A stretch of DNA of 64,000 nt, taken from positions 1 through 64,000 of the forward strand of contig JAVUPY010000051.1 of NCBI GenBank assembly GCA_032252755.1. Direction: 5' to 3'. The translations under genes and the position numbers were made by a program. Origin of the DNA: Terriglobia bacterium. GTDB taxonomy: Bacteria > Acidobacteriota > Terriglobia > Terriglobales > Acidobacteriaceae. The notes beneath the pieces were generated by a model. The model saw only the letters and a program-made list of their open reading frames with translations. It was not told the origin of the DNA and ran no database searches. Below, in pieces: positions 37,014-45,494 of this stretch; position 1 is the stretch's first letter; every line of letters begins with the position of its first letter.

Positions 37014-37457
37014 ATGCGCACCCTTGCTCTCGCGACCGCGGCTTTTCTGGTTTTCATAATTCCCACGCCCTCGCGCGCGCAGATCTCGCGCGAGCAGGCG
37101 CGCTCGCTCGTTCACACCACGTTGCGCTTGCGCGGCGACAAAGTCCCTACCAGGCAGATTCACGAGAGCACGGAAACCATTCCCGGCTACTACAGCTTCG
37201 GCGCCTACCACTCGCCGCAAGGCAACATGCAGGACATCGTCGGCTGGTTCGCCGTGAACAAGCGCACCGGGCAGGTCTGGGACACGACTTCCTGTGACCT
37301 CTACGAATTCCCCACGCTCGAGCGTCAGCGCAGGAAACTCGTCCGACACGCGAAGAAGAGCCATGCGAAGCCCCCATGCGCCGAAGGTCAGCGCGCTCAC
37401 ATCATTCGCAAACGAACCTCGCGCCACGCCGCCGAACTCCCCGAAGTGGCTCAGTAA
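37014..37457 (+). CDS. Small secreted protein of unknown function
   Basis: A 147-residue protein with a good signal peptide (MRTLALATAAFLVFIIPTPSRAQ). The mature region has an alpha/beta-looking core (ARSLVHTTLRLRGDKVPTRQIHESTETIPGYYSFGAYH, IVGWFAVNKRTGQVWDTTSCDLYEFPTLERQRRKL) and a very basic tail with two Cys. The FAVNKRTGQVWD segment resembles peptidase-propeptide-like (PepSY-type) strands, but I cannot assign it to a family. It follows the phosphoesterase terminator and precedes the outer-membrane barrel gene, same strand. Confidence 0.7.
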   Translation: MRTLALATAAFLVFIIPTPSRAQISREQARSLVHTTLRLRGDKVPTRQIHESTETIPGYYSFGAYHSPQGNMQDIVGWFAVNKRTGQVWDTTSCDLYEFPTLERQRRKLVRHAKKSHAKPPCAEGQRAHIIRKRTSRHAAELPEVAQ

Positions 37458-37561
37458 TAGTTTTGTAAATCCTTGCAGGTACCCCATCCGGTGGAGTTGT
37501 CTGCACCGGATTGCTGCGCTAGTCTGATCCTCGTAATTGAAATTGAATTTCATTTTCAATA

Positions 37562-38449
37562 ATGAGGAATGAATTCATGGCACGACTTCTCACCGTCTTC
37601 TTCTGCTCTTTGCTCTTTGTTGTCCTCCCCGCTGGCGCCCAGTACAGCCCCTATTTCGTCACCTACGACCATCACATGGAAGAACCAGGGAACCTCGAAA
37701 TCACAACCCAGAGCACCGTCGAAATTCAGAAGCACGATCTCCCCACCTACTGGGCGCCGCTTGTCGAACTCGAATACGGCGCCACCGGGTGGTGGTCCAC
37801 CTCGCTCTACCTCGAAGGCGCAGGACAGCCAAACGATGCTACCGTCTTCACCGGCTTCCGCTTCGAAAACCGCTTCAAGCCACTGAAGACCGAGCATCGC
37901 ATCAATCCCGTCCTCTACTTCGAATTCGAAAACATCAACGAGGCCAGCCGCATTCTGAAGGAGGTCGTCGGCCACTCCGAACTCACCGACGAACCACTCA
38001 GCAGCCTGCGCGGCGAGAAGGCTCGCGAACTGGAAGGGAAACTGATCCTCTCCAGCAATCTCAAGAACTGGAACATTGCCGAGAACTTCATCGTCGAAAA
38101 GAACTTCACCGAAGATGAAGGCGTCGAATTCGGCTACGCCCTCGGAATCTATCGACCCTTGGCGACGATCGCCTCCGGCAATCCCTGCCGCTTCTGCCGC
38201 GAAAACTTCACCGCCGGCCTCGAACTCTACGGTGGCCTCGGCAGCACTGAGCAATTCGGCTTCCGCGACACCGCGCATTACATTGCGCCAGCCATCGCTT
38301 GGCGCGTCAGCGAAAACTCGACCTTGCGCTTCTCCCCCGGGTTCGGACTCACCGCCAGCAGTGCCCGCAACCTGCTTCGCTTCAGCTACACCTACGAAAT
38401 CCCAGGCTTCGGAGACGCCGTTCGCAGCATGTTCCGGGGTGGCAAATGA
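37562..38449 (+). CDS. Outer-membrane beta-barrel protein of unknown function
   Basis: A 295-residue protein with a signal peptide (MARLLTVFFCSLLFVVLPAGAQ after a short MRNEF). It then alternates beta-strands ending in aromatic residues (YSPYFVTYDHHMEEPGNLEITTQSTVEI, WWSTSLYLEGAG, TVFTGFRFENRF, INPVLYFEFENI, FTAGLELYGGLGS, LRFSPGFGLTA, LRFSYTYEIPG). This is typical of a monomeric outer-membrane barrel. There is one CRFC pair. The ATG at 37577 is an alternative start. Its last codons overlap the start of the c-type cytochrome gene (ATGA), so the two are translationally coupled. Possible roles are a porin or a conduit for the cytochrome; this is inference from adjacency. Confidence 0.78.
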   Translation: MRNEFMARLLTVFFCSLLFVVLPAGAQYSPYFVTYDHHMEEPGNLEITTQSTVEIQKHDLPTYWAPLVELEYGATGWWSTSLYLEGAGQPNDATVFTGFRFENRFKPLKTEHRINPVLYFEFENINEASRILKEVVGHSELTDEPLSSLRGEKARELEGKLILSSNLKNWNIAENFIVEKNFTEDEGVEFGYALGIYRPLATIASGNPCRFCRENFTAGLELYGGLGSTEQFGFRDTAHYIAPAIAWRVSENSTLRFSPGFGLTASSARNLLRFSYTYEIPGFGDAVRSMFRGGK

Positions 38450-38829
38450 GAAAACTCACGCTGGCTGTTCTCATCACTTGCGCAGCGATCCTGTTCGCGC
38501 AGGAAATCCGACCGATCGATCCCGATTGGACGGTCCCCGAAAAAGCCGCGCATCGGCAGAACCCCTTGCGCGACAAGCCCCAACTCGCCGCCGGCGGCCG
38601 CAAGATCTTCGAGCGCAACTGCGTTCAGTGTCACGGCGATCAAACTCACGAGCGCAAGAACAACGCACCCGATCTCGCCTCACCCGCAGTTCAGCAGGAT
38701 TCCGACGGCGATCTCTTCTGGCGCATCTCCAGCGGCAACGCCCGCAAAGGCATGCCCTCATTCAGCAGTTTGCCCGAAGCACAACGCTGGCAACTCGTTC
38801 TCTATATACGCTCGCTCCCAAAACCCTGA
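38446..38829 (+). CDS. Small mono-haem c-type cytochrome
   Basis: A 127-residue exported cytochrome with a signal peptide (MRKLTLAVLITCAAILFAQ). The haem-attachment site is C59-x2-C62-H63 (CVQCHGD). Helix GGRKIFERN precedes it, and a downstream Met in ARKGMPSFSSLPEAQRWQLVLYIRSL is the probable sixth ligand. This is a class I cytochrome c arrangement, of the type found as electron carriers or subunits of larger oxidases. The ATG overlaps the stop of the outer-membrane barrel gene, and a secreted thioredoxin gene follows about 100 bp later. That context suggests a small redox module in the periplasm. Confidence 0.9.
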   Translation: MRKLTLAVLITCAAILFAQEIRPIDPDWTVPEKAAHRQNPLRDKPQLAAGGRKIFERNCVQCHGDQTHERKNNAPDLASPAVQQDSDGDLFWRISSGNARKGMPSFSSLPEAQRWQLVLYIRSLPKP

Positions 38830-38925
38830 ACTGCGCAAATACGTCTATTCCGAAAACGGAACGCGATTGAAATTTCTGGATTCCTGGTCCATCCGAGAGT
38901 ACAAGACTGCTTAGGACAAGAACCC

Positions 38926-39504
38926 ATGGTGAAGCAGAAACTCGCCGTACTTATAGCTGTTTTAGCGTTGTTCTCGGTTGTGCCTGCTCGCGCGCAGAGT
39001 GCCGCCGCACAAGTGCTTATCGATGCTCAGACCCGCGCCGCCGGCGAGCACAAGAACATCTTTTTGATCTTCGGCGCATCCTGGTGCGGCCCTTGTCATC
39101 AACTCGATAGTTTCATGCAGGCACCGGAACTCAAGACCATTTTCGAAAAGTATTTCGTTATCGCGAAGGTCCACATCGCTGAAGAGGCTTCGAAGCATCC
39201 GGAGCGAAACACTCCCGGAAGCGACGCACTCCTCCAGAAACTCACCGGCAATGATCCCAAAAACACGGGTGTTCCTTTCATCGTGTTCCTCGATGGGGCT
39301 GGAAAACCGATCGTCAATTCCGACGGACCGGTCCCCGGCGCTGCGCCCGAGAATATTGGATATCCGGTCCTGCCGGAAGAGATCACCTGGTTTATGGAGA
39401 TGCTGAAGCGAGGCGCTCCCTCAATGTCCGCGGCCGAGATGGATAAAATCTACGCATCCCTCAAGAAAGCCGCGGAGAAGCAGACGAACGGCAGCCACGA
39501 GTAG
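38926..39504 (+). CDS. Periplasmic thioredoxin-like protein (WCGPC)
   Basis: A 192-residue secreted thioredoxin-fold protein. It has a signal peptide (MVKQKLAVLIAVLALFSVVPARAQ) and active site W53-C54-G55-P56-C57 in FLIFGASWCGPCHQL. A VIAKVHI strand follows, then the cis-Pro loop VPFIVFLDGAGKP. The C-terminal helical extension has SAAEMDKIYASLKKAAEK. It resembles DUF255/thioredoxin_7-type proteins that reduce or isomerise periplasmic disulphides or assist cytochrome c maturation, consistent with its cytochrome neighbour. Its 3' end overlaps the convergent GT87-like gene by 44 bases. Confidence 0.88.
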   Translation: MVKQKLAVLIAVLALFSVVPARAQSAAAQVLIDAQTRAAGEHKNIFLIFGASWCGPCHQLDSFMQAPELKTIFEKYFVIAKVHIAEEASKHPERNTPGSDALLQKLTGNDPKNTGVPFIVFLDGAGKPIVNSDGPVPGAAPENIGYPVLPEEITWFMEMLKRGAPSMSAAEMDKIYASLKKAAEKQTNGSHE

Positions 39505-40840
39505 CCTTAGGAAATTCTTCCGGTGCTGCCTCACCCGTCATCTTAGAGCCCCAAACGAGTAACAGCGATGCTGCGAACAAAAACCATATCTGCGAGGAGA
39601 GAAACGTTAACTGAAACGACCTTGCCGTGAGAAGACCGTGCGGTATGCGTCCGCTCTCTACCAGATACACCAGCATCGCCGGGATTGGAAGCGCGAACAG
39701 CAGCGCACTCACCCCAGCCACCCACAGAACCGACAAATCCCGTCTTTCGAGCCACGCCGCCGCAAACAGAAACACCAGCACCGACGCATCATCGAACCGG
39801 TGATACGCAGGCAATAGCAGGACAACGTTGATGGTTGCGAATGCCAGCAGGTCCGATCTTCCACTCCGCTTTACTGCGATCCACCACGCCGCCACCAGGG
39901 CCACCCCAACCGCGATTGCGACGACGTTCGCCACAACGCGACTGCTCGTGATCGATCCCAGGATAACCTGCAGGTTGAGCAACTCATACCGCGCTGGATT
40001 AGCGGGCGAGAAATCGTTTGCATCGCCGACCGCACCGAACTGTCGCGTTCGCGCCAAGAATTCGCTCCACCACGGCACCCCGGCCACCGACAACCGCGCG
40101 ACGAATACGCCAAGGCTTGCGATGCCACTCGACAGCGCCGCAACCAACGTCTTCCATTCGCCATCGACGATCAGCACCAGCACCATCGCCCCGGCAATGT
40201 GCGGCTTGCAGCAACCCACGACGCCCAGCAGAATTCCCGCCGCCAGCCAACGTCCGTCGCGGTTCAGCAGGTAACTGATTCCCATCAGTCCAACCAGTAG
40301 CGGGGTGACGTTCGAACCTGACAGCCCCGTATGAATCGGCCCCAATGCGAGCGCGCAGATCAGGAACGCAAGTACCGAATTCCGCGATGCCCCGGACCGG
40401 CGCGCAAACCTCCACAGCATCGTTCCAAGAATCGCCGTGCTGAAAATTACAAATAGTGAATTCGCCGCTCTCCACCGCAGAAGCGTAAATGGTGTTGCCA
40501 ACGGAACCATGCCCGGCAGCGCGCTATAGCTCGCAGCCTGGGCCAGGGTGTTGCGGCCCAGGGTGTACCCGCTCGCGTCCTCGAACGTCCGGACGATCAC
40601 CTGCGTCGAATACGGCGCCTCGCCCGCCATCCACGCCTTCGAAATCGAATACACACTGAAGAAATCATTGGTCAGGTGAGGACGAACTCCGCGATAGAAT
40701 CCGCGATAAGCAAAGAGAATGGCAGAGAGGAAGAGCAGTACCCAAAGTAGTGAAGTGGAATGACGTCCGAGTGTTGCTAATGTCGGCGAAATCCGCGGGC
40801 CATCTGATACTTGATCGAGCTCAGGCGCAATACCGGACAC
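39461..40840 (-). CDS. GT87-like (DUF2029) polytopic glycosyltransferase
   Basis: A 459-residue membrane protein with about ten to twelve helices and a GT-C-type layout. The first helix is LLWVLLFLSAILFAYRGFYRG. An acidic luminal loop with RPHLTNDFFSVYSISKAWMAGEAPY carries the likely catalytic Asp after a helix, as in DUF2029/GT87 mannosyltransferases. The sequence continues with LLVGLMGISYLLNRDGRWLAAGILLGVVGCCKPHIAGAMVLVLI (the K-P-H motif), LLLPAYHRFDDASVLVFLFAAAWL and two C-terminal helices. It probably uses a polyprenyl-phosphate sugar donor on the periplasmic side. Acceptor is unknown. It stands alone; the 3' end overlaps the thioredoxin-like gene tail to tail. Confidence 0.82.
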   Translation of the reverse strand: MSGIAPELDQVSDGPRISPTLATLGRHSTSLLWVLLFLSAILFAYRGFYRGVRPHLTNDFFSVYSISKAWMAGEAPYSTQVIVRTFEDASGYTLGRNTLAQAASYSALPGMVPLATPFTLLRWRAANSLFVIFSTAILGTMLWRFARRSGASRNSVLAFLICALALGPIHTGLSGSNVTPLLVGLMGISYLLNRDGRWLAAGILLGVVGCCKPHIAGAMVLVLIVDGEWKTLVAALSSGIASLGVFVARLSVAGVPWWSEFLARTRQFGAVGDANDFSPANPARYELLNLQVILGSITSSRVVANVVAIAVGVALVAAWWIAVKRSGRSDLLAFATINVVLLLPAYHRFDDASVLVFLFAAAWLERRDLSVLWVAGVSALLFALPIPAMLVYLVESGRIPHGLLTARSFQLTFLSSQIWFLFAASLLLVWGSKMTGEAAPEEFPKATRGCRSSASPRLS

Positions 40841-40964
40841 ACCACTACGTTCGCCCAGAGTTGCAAATTACGGAACTCTTTACTCTTGTACCTCCCAATT
40901 TTTGGTCCCAAATTGGGAAAGCGTGTTCGGCCCACTACTGCCGGTCCTCGGTATATTCGGAGAA

Positions 40965-41168
40965 CTACTCTTTCGGCGTCGGCAACCGCAGCCGGATGTT
41001 CCGATTCTTGCCGGTGTATTCCAACTCGTACTGAACTTTCTTCCCCGTCGCCACCGGGAAGTGGAGATAACCAGAGACCGGTTGCGAAACCTCTCCCTGT
41101 GGCAGAGATTTGTCGCGCAACTCCGTTTCCATGGTCTTGCGGTCGGCTTCCGTGTCTTTGCCATTCAC
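40965..41168 (-). pseudogene. Truncated gene remnant or very small ORF
   Basis: A 67-codon frame beginning at a GTG. It reads like the C-terminal end of a secreted acidobacterial protein (VSQPVSGYLHFPVATGKKVQYELEYTGKNRNIRLRLPTPKE), with a run of beta-strands and no N-terminal signal or start region. An in-frame TAG lies three codons before the GTG, and the rest of the expected protein is missing. I favour a 5'-truncated remnant over an intact gene. The remainder of 40841-41265 shows nothing else. Confidence 0.45.
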
Positions 41169-41265
41169 GATCCACTATCCACGCCTTCAAAGAGCGGGTG
41201 CCTGCTCCTGACAAGCAAAAACCGCGCGTTAACGCTCGCGCGGCTCGGTTTTTCCAAGTGGCATT

Positions 41266-41682
41266 TCAGCCTTTGTTCGGCCCCACCCAGAGTGGCCGTC
41301 CTGCAGCGTTCCGCAGCAGGAGTGTTTTGTCGCCCTTCTTGATTTCTTTCGCCAGGATTCCGTCATTCGTCTTCAGCATCGAGCCCGTTACTTCCACCGT
41401 GTCTCCCTCTGCAAACTTCACTCCCTGTTTGTCGAGATACCACGACGGCCCGACGTGAACATCCAAAGTCGAATCCTTCGTTTTCAGTAGCAGGTGGATT
41501 CCCACACCACCACGTTTTCCCGGATGCTGCTGTACCGCCTGCACGGTGCCGGTCACCGTTGTTTCCGTCGCCGCGTCATAGGGCCCGAAGCCCATCCCGC
41601 GGCTACCCGGTCCCTGCGCCACCGCCGTCAGAACCACACCGCATAAAAAAACAAGAATTACCGCTATGCCAATTCGCTTCAT
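41266..41682 (-). CDS. Small secreted beta-rich (OB-fold-like) protein
   Basis: A 138-residue protein with a signal peptide (MKRIGIAVILVFLCGVVLTAVAQ). The mature part follows an OB-like strand pattern: TTVTGTVQAVQQ, VGIHLLLKTKDSTLDVHVGPSWYLDKQG, FAEGDTVEVTGSMLKTNDGILAKEIKKGDKTLLLRNAAGRPLW. The TVTGTV ... VHVGP ... GDxVEVTGS ... LLLRNAxGxPxW pattern is common in small periplasmic proteins of Acidobacteria and magnetotactic bacteria. Function is unknown; metal or ligand binding is plausible. It is 9 bp downstream of the next secreted-protein gene, so they likely form an operon. Confidence 0.75.
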   Translation of the reverse strand: MKRIGIAVILVFLCGVVLTAVAQGPGSRGMGFGPYDAATETTVTGTVQAVQQHPGKRGGVGIHLLLKTKDSTLDVHVGPSWYLDKQGVKFAEGDTVEVTGSMLKTNDGILAKEIKKGDKTLLLRNAAGRPLWVGPNKG

Positions 41683-41691
41683 GTGTCGCTC

Positions 41692-42285
41692 CTATTGATC
41701 GATTCCCAAGTCGTTATTCAACTGCTGTTGCTGAGTGCGGATCTTGTTCACCGCCGACTCCATCTCGCGCGCCTGCTGCCGAACCTTCACCGGGTCCGGT
41801 GCTTCCATCGCCAGTTCCATGTCGAGCGCTTCCGACATCTTTTCCAGTTGCTCCCGGGTCATCTGCATCTGCTGAGTACGATCCCTGGTCGCCTCCTGCT
41901 GTTCGGGACTCAGGCCGTTCATCTGGTTCATCTGCTCCTGCTTCATGGTTTGGATATCGTCGCGCAGCTGTTCGCGCCACTGTGATGCCTGCTCCGAGCT
42001 GATCGGCTGGTTCTGCTTGATTCGAGCCATTGTGCGAAGTCTCGTGCGTACCCGTTCCATTGACTGCGTACACGTTCTCGACTGCTGCCGTTGCTGGTCG
42101 CTGGCATGAATGCGCAGGCGCTGCTGGTCGCCCATTCCCTGACCCATACCTCTATTTCCCATTCCTGCCTGGCCGGCCTGGCCCGCCGCCGGATTGCCGT
42201 GCATACCGCTCTGCCCGCGTCTCTGGGCAAATGCCGAGCCCGCAAGCAGTAAACTGAGCCCCAACATCAGAATTCTGCCTTTCAT
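41692..42285 (-). CDS. Secreted Gln/Met-rich helical protein
   Basis: A 197-residue protein with a signal peptide (MKGRILMLGLSLLLAGSAFAQ). A Gly/Met/Gln-rich segment follows (about residues 22-60, GMHGNPAAGQAGQAGMGNRGMGQGMG). Then comes a long, Gln-rich, strongly helical region (about 60-197; QMTREQLEKMSEALDMELAMEAPDPVKVRQQAREMESAVNKIRTQQQQL). The Met/His/Gln-rich opening and helical hairpins recall CpxP/Spy or heavy-metal resistance (CnrR-like) periplasmic proteins, but no LTxxQ motif is clear. It is the first gene of a two-gene unit with the OB-like protein. A 16-base motif shared with the pyrH upstream region lies 56 bp before the start. Confidence 0.7.
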   Translation of the reverse strand: MKGRILMLGLSLLLAGSAFAQRRGQSGMHGNPAAGQAGQAGMGNRGMGQGMGDQQRLRIHASDQQRQQSRTCTQSMERVRTRLRTMARIKQNQPISSEQASQWREQLRDDIQTMKQEQMNQMNGLSPEQQEATRDRTQQMQMTREQLEKMSEALDMELAMEAPDPVKVRQQAREMESAVNKIRTQQQQLNNDLGIDQ

Positions 42286-42482
42286 CGCCCCTCTCTTTCC
42301 GAGTCCCCGCCATCAAAGTGGCTCTTTGGTGCTATCTGGTGAAATAAACTCCATTTGCGCGGATTTGTTACTGCCTGTCACGCTGAACAGTGACGAAGCT
42401 CACGTTCGCAAAGAGAAAGCCCCGCAGATCTCTAATGCGAATCACGGGGCGCATACCCCTGGAACTTGCTGTCCAATAGCAA

Positions 42483-42510
42483 ACGGGGCGAACCTTTCGG
42501 TTCGCCCCGT
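42483..42510 (-). terminator. Strong hairpin downstream of the aldehyde dehydrogenase gene
   Basis: ACGGGGCGAACC (42483-42494) pairs perfectly with GGTTCGCCCCGT (42499-42510), 12-bp stem with a 4-base loop. On the minus strand it lies 28 bp past the stop and is followed by only a short T-rich stretch, so it is a probable terminator with a weak U-tract. Confidence 0.7.
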
Positions 42511-42537
42511 GCACTACGCGTCAAGGAGGAAATGGAA

Positions 42538-44040
42538 TCAGCCTATGCGCGCGCAGATCGCCTTGGTTTCCGTGTAGAGTTCCAGCGCCTCGTGTCCCAT
42601 CTCGCGGCCCCAGCCACTCTGCTTGTAGCCGCCGAACGGAAGCGCTGCGTCGAAGATGTTGTAGCAGTTGATCCAGACGGTACCGGCCTTCATCTCTGAA
42701 GCCAGCGTGTGCGCCTTCGAGATGTCCTTCGTCCATATCCCCGCCGCCAGGCCATACACCGTGTCGTTCGCCTTGGGCAGCAATTCGTTCACATCCTTGT
42801 ACGGAGTCGCCGTAACCACCGGTCCGAAGATCTCTTCCTGCACAACCTTCATCTTCTCGTTGGTATTTACGAGCACTGTCGGCTGCACGAAGTAGCCTTT
42901 GTCGCCAACCTGGCGCCCGCCGGCAACCGCCTTGGCGCCCTCCGCGAATCCCGAATCCAGGTATCCGCACACGCGCTTCAGCTGTTCTTCGCTTACCAGT
43001 GGTCCAAGTTGCGTCGCCGGGTCAAAACCCGCTCCGACACGAATCTTCGACGCCTGCTGTGCGATGCCATCGATGACCTTGTCATAAATCTTCTCGTCGA
43101 CATACAGTCGCGAACCGGCGCAGCAGCACTGCCCCTGGTTGAAGAAAATCGCGCTCGCCGCCCCCGGAATCGCCAGGTCCAGGTCGGCATCCCCCATGAT
43201 CACGTTCGGCGATTTGCCGCCCAACTCCAGCGTGACCTTCTTCAGGTTCCCGGCCGCCGCGTGAACAATCAGCTTCCCAACTTCCGTCGAACCCGTGAAC
43301 GCAATCTTGTCCACGTCCGGATGTGCCGCCAAGGCTGCTCCGGCTGTCTCGCCGTAGCCGGGAACGATGTTCACCACACCATCGGGGAACCCAGCTTCCT
43401 GGATCAACTCGCCCAATCGCAGCGCGCTCAGCGGCGTCTGCTCTGCCGGTTTCAGCACCACGCAGCATCCTGTCGCCAACGCTGGACCGAGTTTCCACGC
43501 CGCCATCAGCAGCGGGAAGTTCCACGGAATGATCTGCCCGACCACTCCGATCGGCTCTCTCACCGTGTACGCGTGATACCGTGCCTTGGGCGTGTACGGC
43601 ACCGAAAGCGAAATCGTATTCCCCTCGATCTTCGTTGCCCATCCCGCCATGTAGCGGAACAGTTCCGCCGCGAGCGGCACGTCCGCTGCCCGCGCCACGG
43701 TCAGCGGTTTGCCATTATCAAGCGATTCCAGTTCCGCGAACTCTTCCAGGTGCTCGTCGATCAGGTCGCCGAGCTTCCAGATCAGCCTGCCGCGTTGCGC
43801 CGCCGTCATTTTGCGCCACGCGCCTTCGAACGCCGCCCGCGCTGCCTTCACGGCAGCATCGATGTCGGCTTTATCCCCTTCGGCAACCTGGGCCAGGACC
43901 TCGCCCGTTGCCGGATCGTACGTCGGGAAAGTCTTACCGGAAGCAGCTTCCACCCATTTCCCGTTAATGAGCATCTTGCGCCGCTCGGCGATGAATCGGC
44001 TTACGTGAGGATCAACATTGATGGGAACAGCTGTTGCCAT
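42538..44040 (-). CDS. NAD(P)-dependent aldehyde dehydrogenase
   Basis: A 500-residue class 1/2-type aldehyde dehydrogenase that oxidises aldehydes to carboxylates. It shows PWNFPLLMAAWKLGPALATGCCVVLKPAEQTPLSALRLGEL, the cofactor-binding FTGSTEVGK, the general base E272 in LELGGKSPNV, and the catalytic Cys in FFNQGQCCCAGSRLYV (C306, the middle of three). The C-terminal oligomerisation part has GPVVTATPYKDVNELL and FGGYKQSGWGREMGHEAL. Its similarity pattern is closest to retinal/acetaldehyde/betaine-type enzymes, but the substrate is not fixed by sequence. Monocistronic, followed by a strong hairpin. Confidence 0.95.
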   Translation of the reverse strand: MATAVPINVDPHVSRFIAERRKMLINGKWVEAASGKTFPTYDPATGEVLAQVAEGDKADIDAAVKAARAAFEGAWRKMTAAQRGRLIWKLGDLIDEHLEEFAELESLDNGKPLTVARAADVPLAAELFRYMAGWATKIEGNTISLSVPYTPKARYHAYTVREPIGVVGQIIPWNFPLLMAAWKLGPALATGCCVVLKPAEQTPLSALRLGELIQEAGFPDGVVNIVPGYGETAGAALAAHPDVDKIAFTGSTEVGKLIVHAAAGNLKKVTLELGGKSPNVIMGDADLDLAIPGAASAIFFNQGQCCCAGSRLYVDEKIYDKVIDGIAQQASKIRVGAGFDPATQLGPLVSEEQLKRVCGYLDSGFAEGAKAVAGGRQVGDKGYFVQPTVLVNTNEKMKVVQEEIFGPVVTATPYKDVNELLPKANDTVYGLAAGIWTKDISKAHTLASEMKAGTVWINCYNIFDAALPFGGYKQSGWGREMGHEALELYTETKAICARIG

Positions 44041-44233
44041 GGGCGATCTCCTCGGACCGCGTCTGTGGGTGTGTGCGGCCCTGTTCTTCGTGATGTCGGT
44101 TCAGCAATAGAGGTTGAGAAAAAGTGCGGGCAAGCAGCAAATAACTTCGCCGGTGCCATCCTCAAGGCGCCGTTTGTTATACCACCGAGGCAGAGCAGGT
44201 GCAACCAGAGAGAGTCGCACGCTGTTTTGGTGG

Positions 44234-44255
44234 GGACAGGCGACCTCGTCTGTCC
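44234..44255. repeat. Short palindromic element
   Basis: GGACAGGCG (44234-44242) faces CGTCTGTCC (44247-44255), pairing with one G-U, loop ACCT. It sits in the 276-bp gap between aldehyde dehydrogenase and permease genes. Similar GGACAGGCG/CGCCTGTCC palindromes are familiar to me from other acidobacterial genomes. Confidence 0.5.
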
Positions 44256-44316
44256 GCGCGAGCGAAGTTCGCGTTGCTTTTCGGCTTATCCGATCTTTTG
44301 TTCTTCTGTTGCCGGC

Positions 44317-45435
44317 CTACTCATACGCCAGCGCGTCAATCGGGTCCTTCTGCGCTGCCTTGAATGCCGGGTAGATCGCCCCCAGCAACGCCCCAATCAT
44401 CGCAATTACGGCCGCTCTGCCGGCCCACGCCGCCGTCATCAGGATCGTCTGCAGCGGGAACTTGTGCCTGATCCCCATCGCCGCGAGATAGCTGATCAGG
44501 AATCCCAAGCCGATCCCCACGATCGACAGCACCAGGGTTTCCCTCAAAATGACGTTGATGATGTACATCTTGTTCGCGCCCAGCGACTTCAGGATCCCGA
44601 TCTCCCGCGTGCGCTCCATCACCGCCGTATACATCGACTGGAAGATCACCAGGAATCCGATCACCATCGAGATCCCGATCACGATGTCAATGAAGATCGC
44701 CAACCCCGGAAGGTTCTGCACCGTCATCATCGACATGTATTCCGCCATCGTCCGAACCCCGTAGTTCTGCATCCCCGGAATCTGCTTGATTGCCTGTACC
44801 ACCTCGGGCGCCAGCTTCGGATCGTCAACCTTCACGTAGAACATCGAAACTTTGCCAACCGATCCCGTCAGGTCCTGCAGCGTGCTCAGCGGAATAAATT
44901 TCCTCGCGCCTTTGCCGTGATACACGACTCCGCTCACGGTGAATTCGTGGTTCATCAACTCCTGTTTGTCCCCGACATGGATATTCCTCTGGTTGGCAAC
45001 GAAGTCATCTACCAGCATGTCGTAAGGCCCCTGAAACGGGCCCCCTGCAAGGAATTTGAATGGCGCCCCAATTTTGTTGAAATCGTTCGGTGAGTTCTGG
45101 TCCAGTACGATGCCGTCGATGATTTCGACCGCTCCGCTGGTGTTCGACTGCATTGCTACCGGGGCAACGGCCGTCACGTGGTTCACTTTCCGCAGCACGT
45201 CGGCAATCTTCATCGGCATCGGACTGCTGCTCAGGCCCAGCATGAATGACGATCCCGGCGGCGAAACCATGATGTCCGCCCCAATCCCCTTCTGACGTTC
45301 CGCCGCGTCGTTCAGCGTCCCAATCGACAAGCCCACAATGAGCAGGATCAGCGTGACCTCAATCGCGATCGCAATCACGCTGATCGCCGACCGCAGCGGC
45401 CTGTGCACCAGGTTCGAAATAACCAGCTTATTCAT
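44317..45435 (-). CDS. FtsX/MacB-type ABC transporter permease
   Basis: A 372-residue inner-membrane permease. The N-terminal helix ISVIAIAIEVTLILLIVGLSIG is followed by a compact periplasmic domain containing ADIMVSPPGSSF, HVTAVAPVAMQ and LVDDFVANQRN. The FtsX domain has IFIDIVIGISMVIGFLVIFQSMYTAVMERTREIGILKSLGANKMYIINVILRETLVLS, and the tail is PAFKAAQKDPIDALAYE. The shorter core groups it with DevC/LolE-like permeases, distinct from the pair at 3.6-6.1 kb. The start at 45435 (MNKLVISNLVHRPLRS) fits the family. No ATPase gene is adjacent; the upstream gene is a DUF4292-like lipoprotein that could share a lipoprotein or envelope role. Confidence 0.9.
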   Translation of the reverse strand: MNKLVISNLVHRPLRSAISVIAIAIEVTLILLIVGLSIGTLNDAAERQKGIGADIMVSPPGSSFMLGLSSSPMPMKIADVLRKVNHVTAVAPVAMQSNTSGAVEIIDGIVLDQNSPNDFNKIGAPFKFLAGGPFQGPYDMLVDDFVANQRNIHVGDKQELMNHEFTVSGVVYHGKGARKFIPLSTLQDLTGSVGKVSMFYVKVDDPKLAPEVVQAIKQIPGMQNYGVRTMAEYMSMMTVQNLPGLAIFIDIVIGISMVIGFLVIFQSMYTAVMERTREIGILKSLGANKMYIINVILRETLVLSIVGIGLGFLISYLAAMGIRHKFPLQTILMTAAWAGRAAVIAMIGALLGAIYPAFKAAQKDPIDALAYE

Positions 45436-45494
45436 CGTCTTCGATTGTATCGGAACCAGAAGGAGAAACGGCAAAACGGCAAAGAACTACCCGT

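Noticed and set aside
42709-45093. 794-codon plus-strand open frame
   Set aside because: It runs antisense to the aldehyde dehydrogenase and the FtsX permease, both of which have intact motifs; the translation is Arg/His-rich with no domain. A GC-rich shadow frame.
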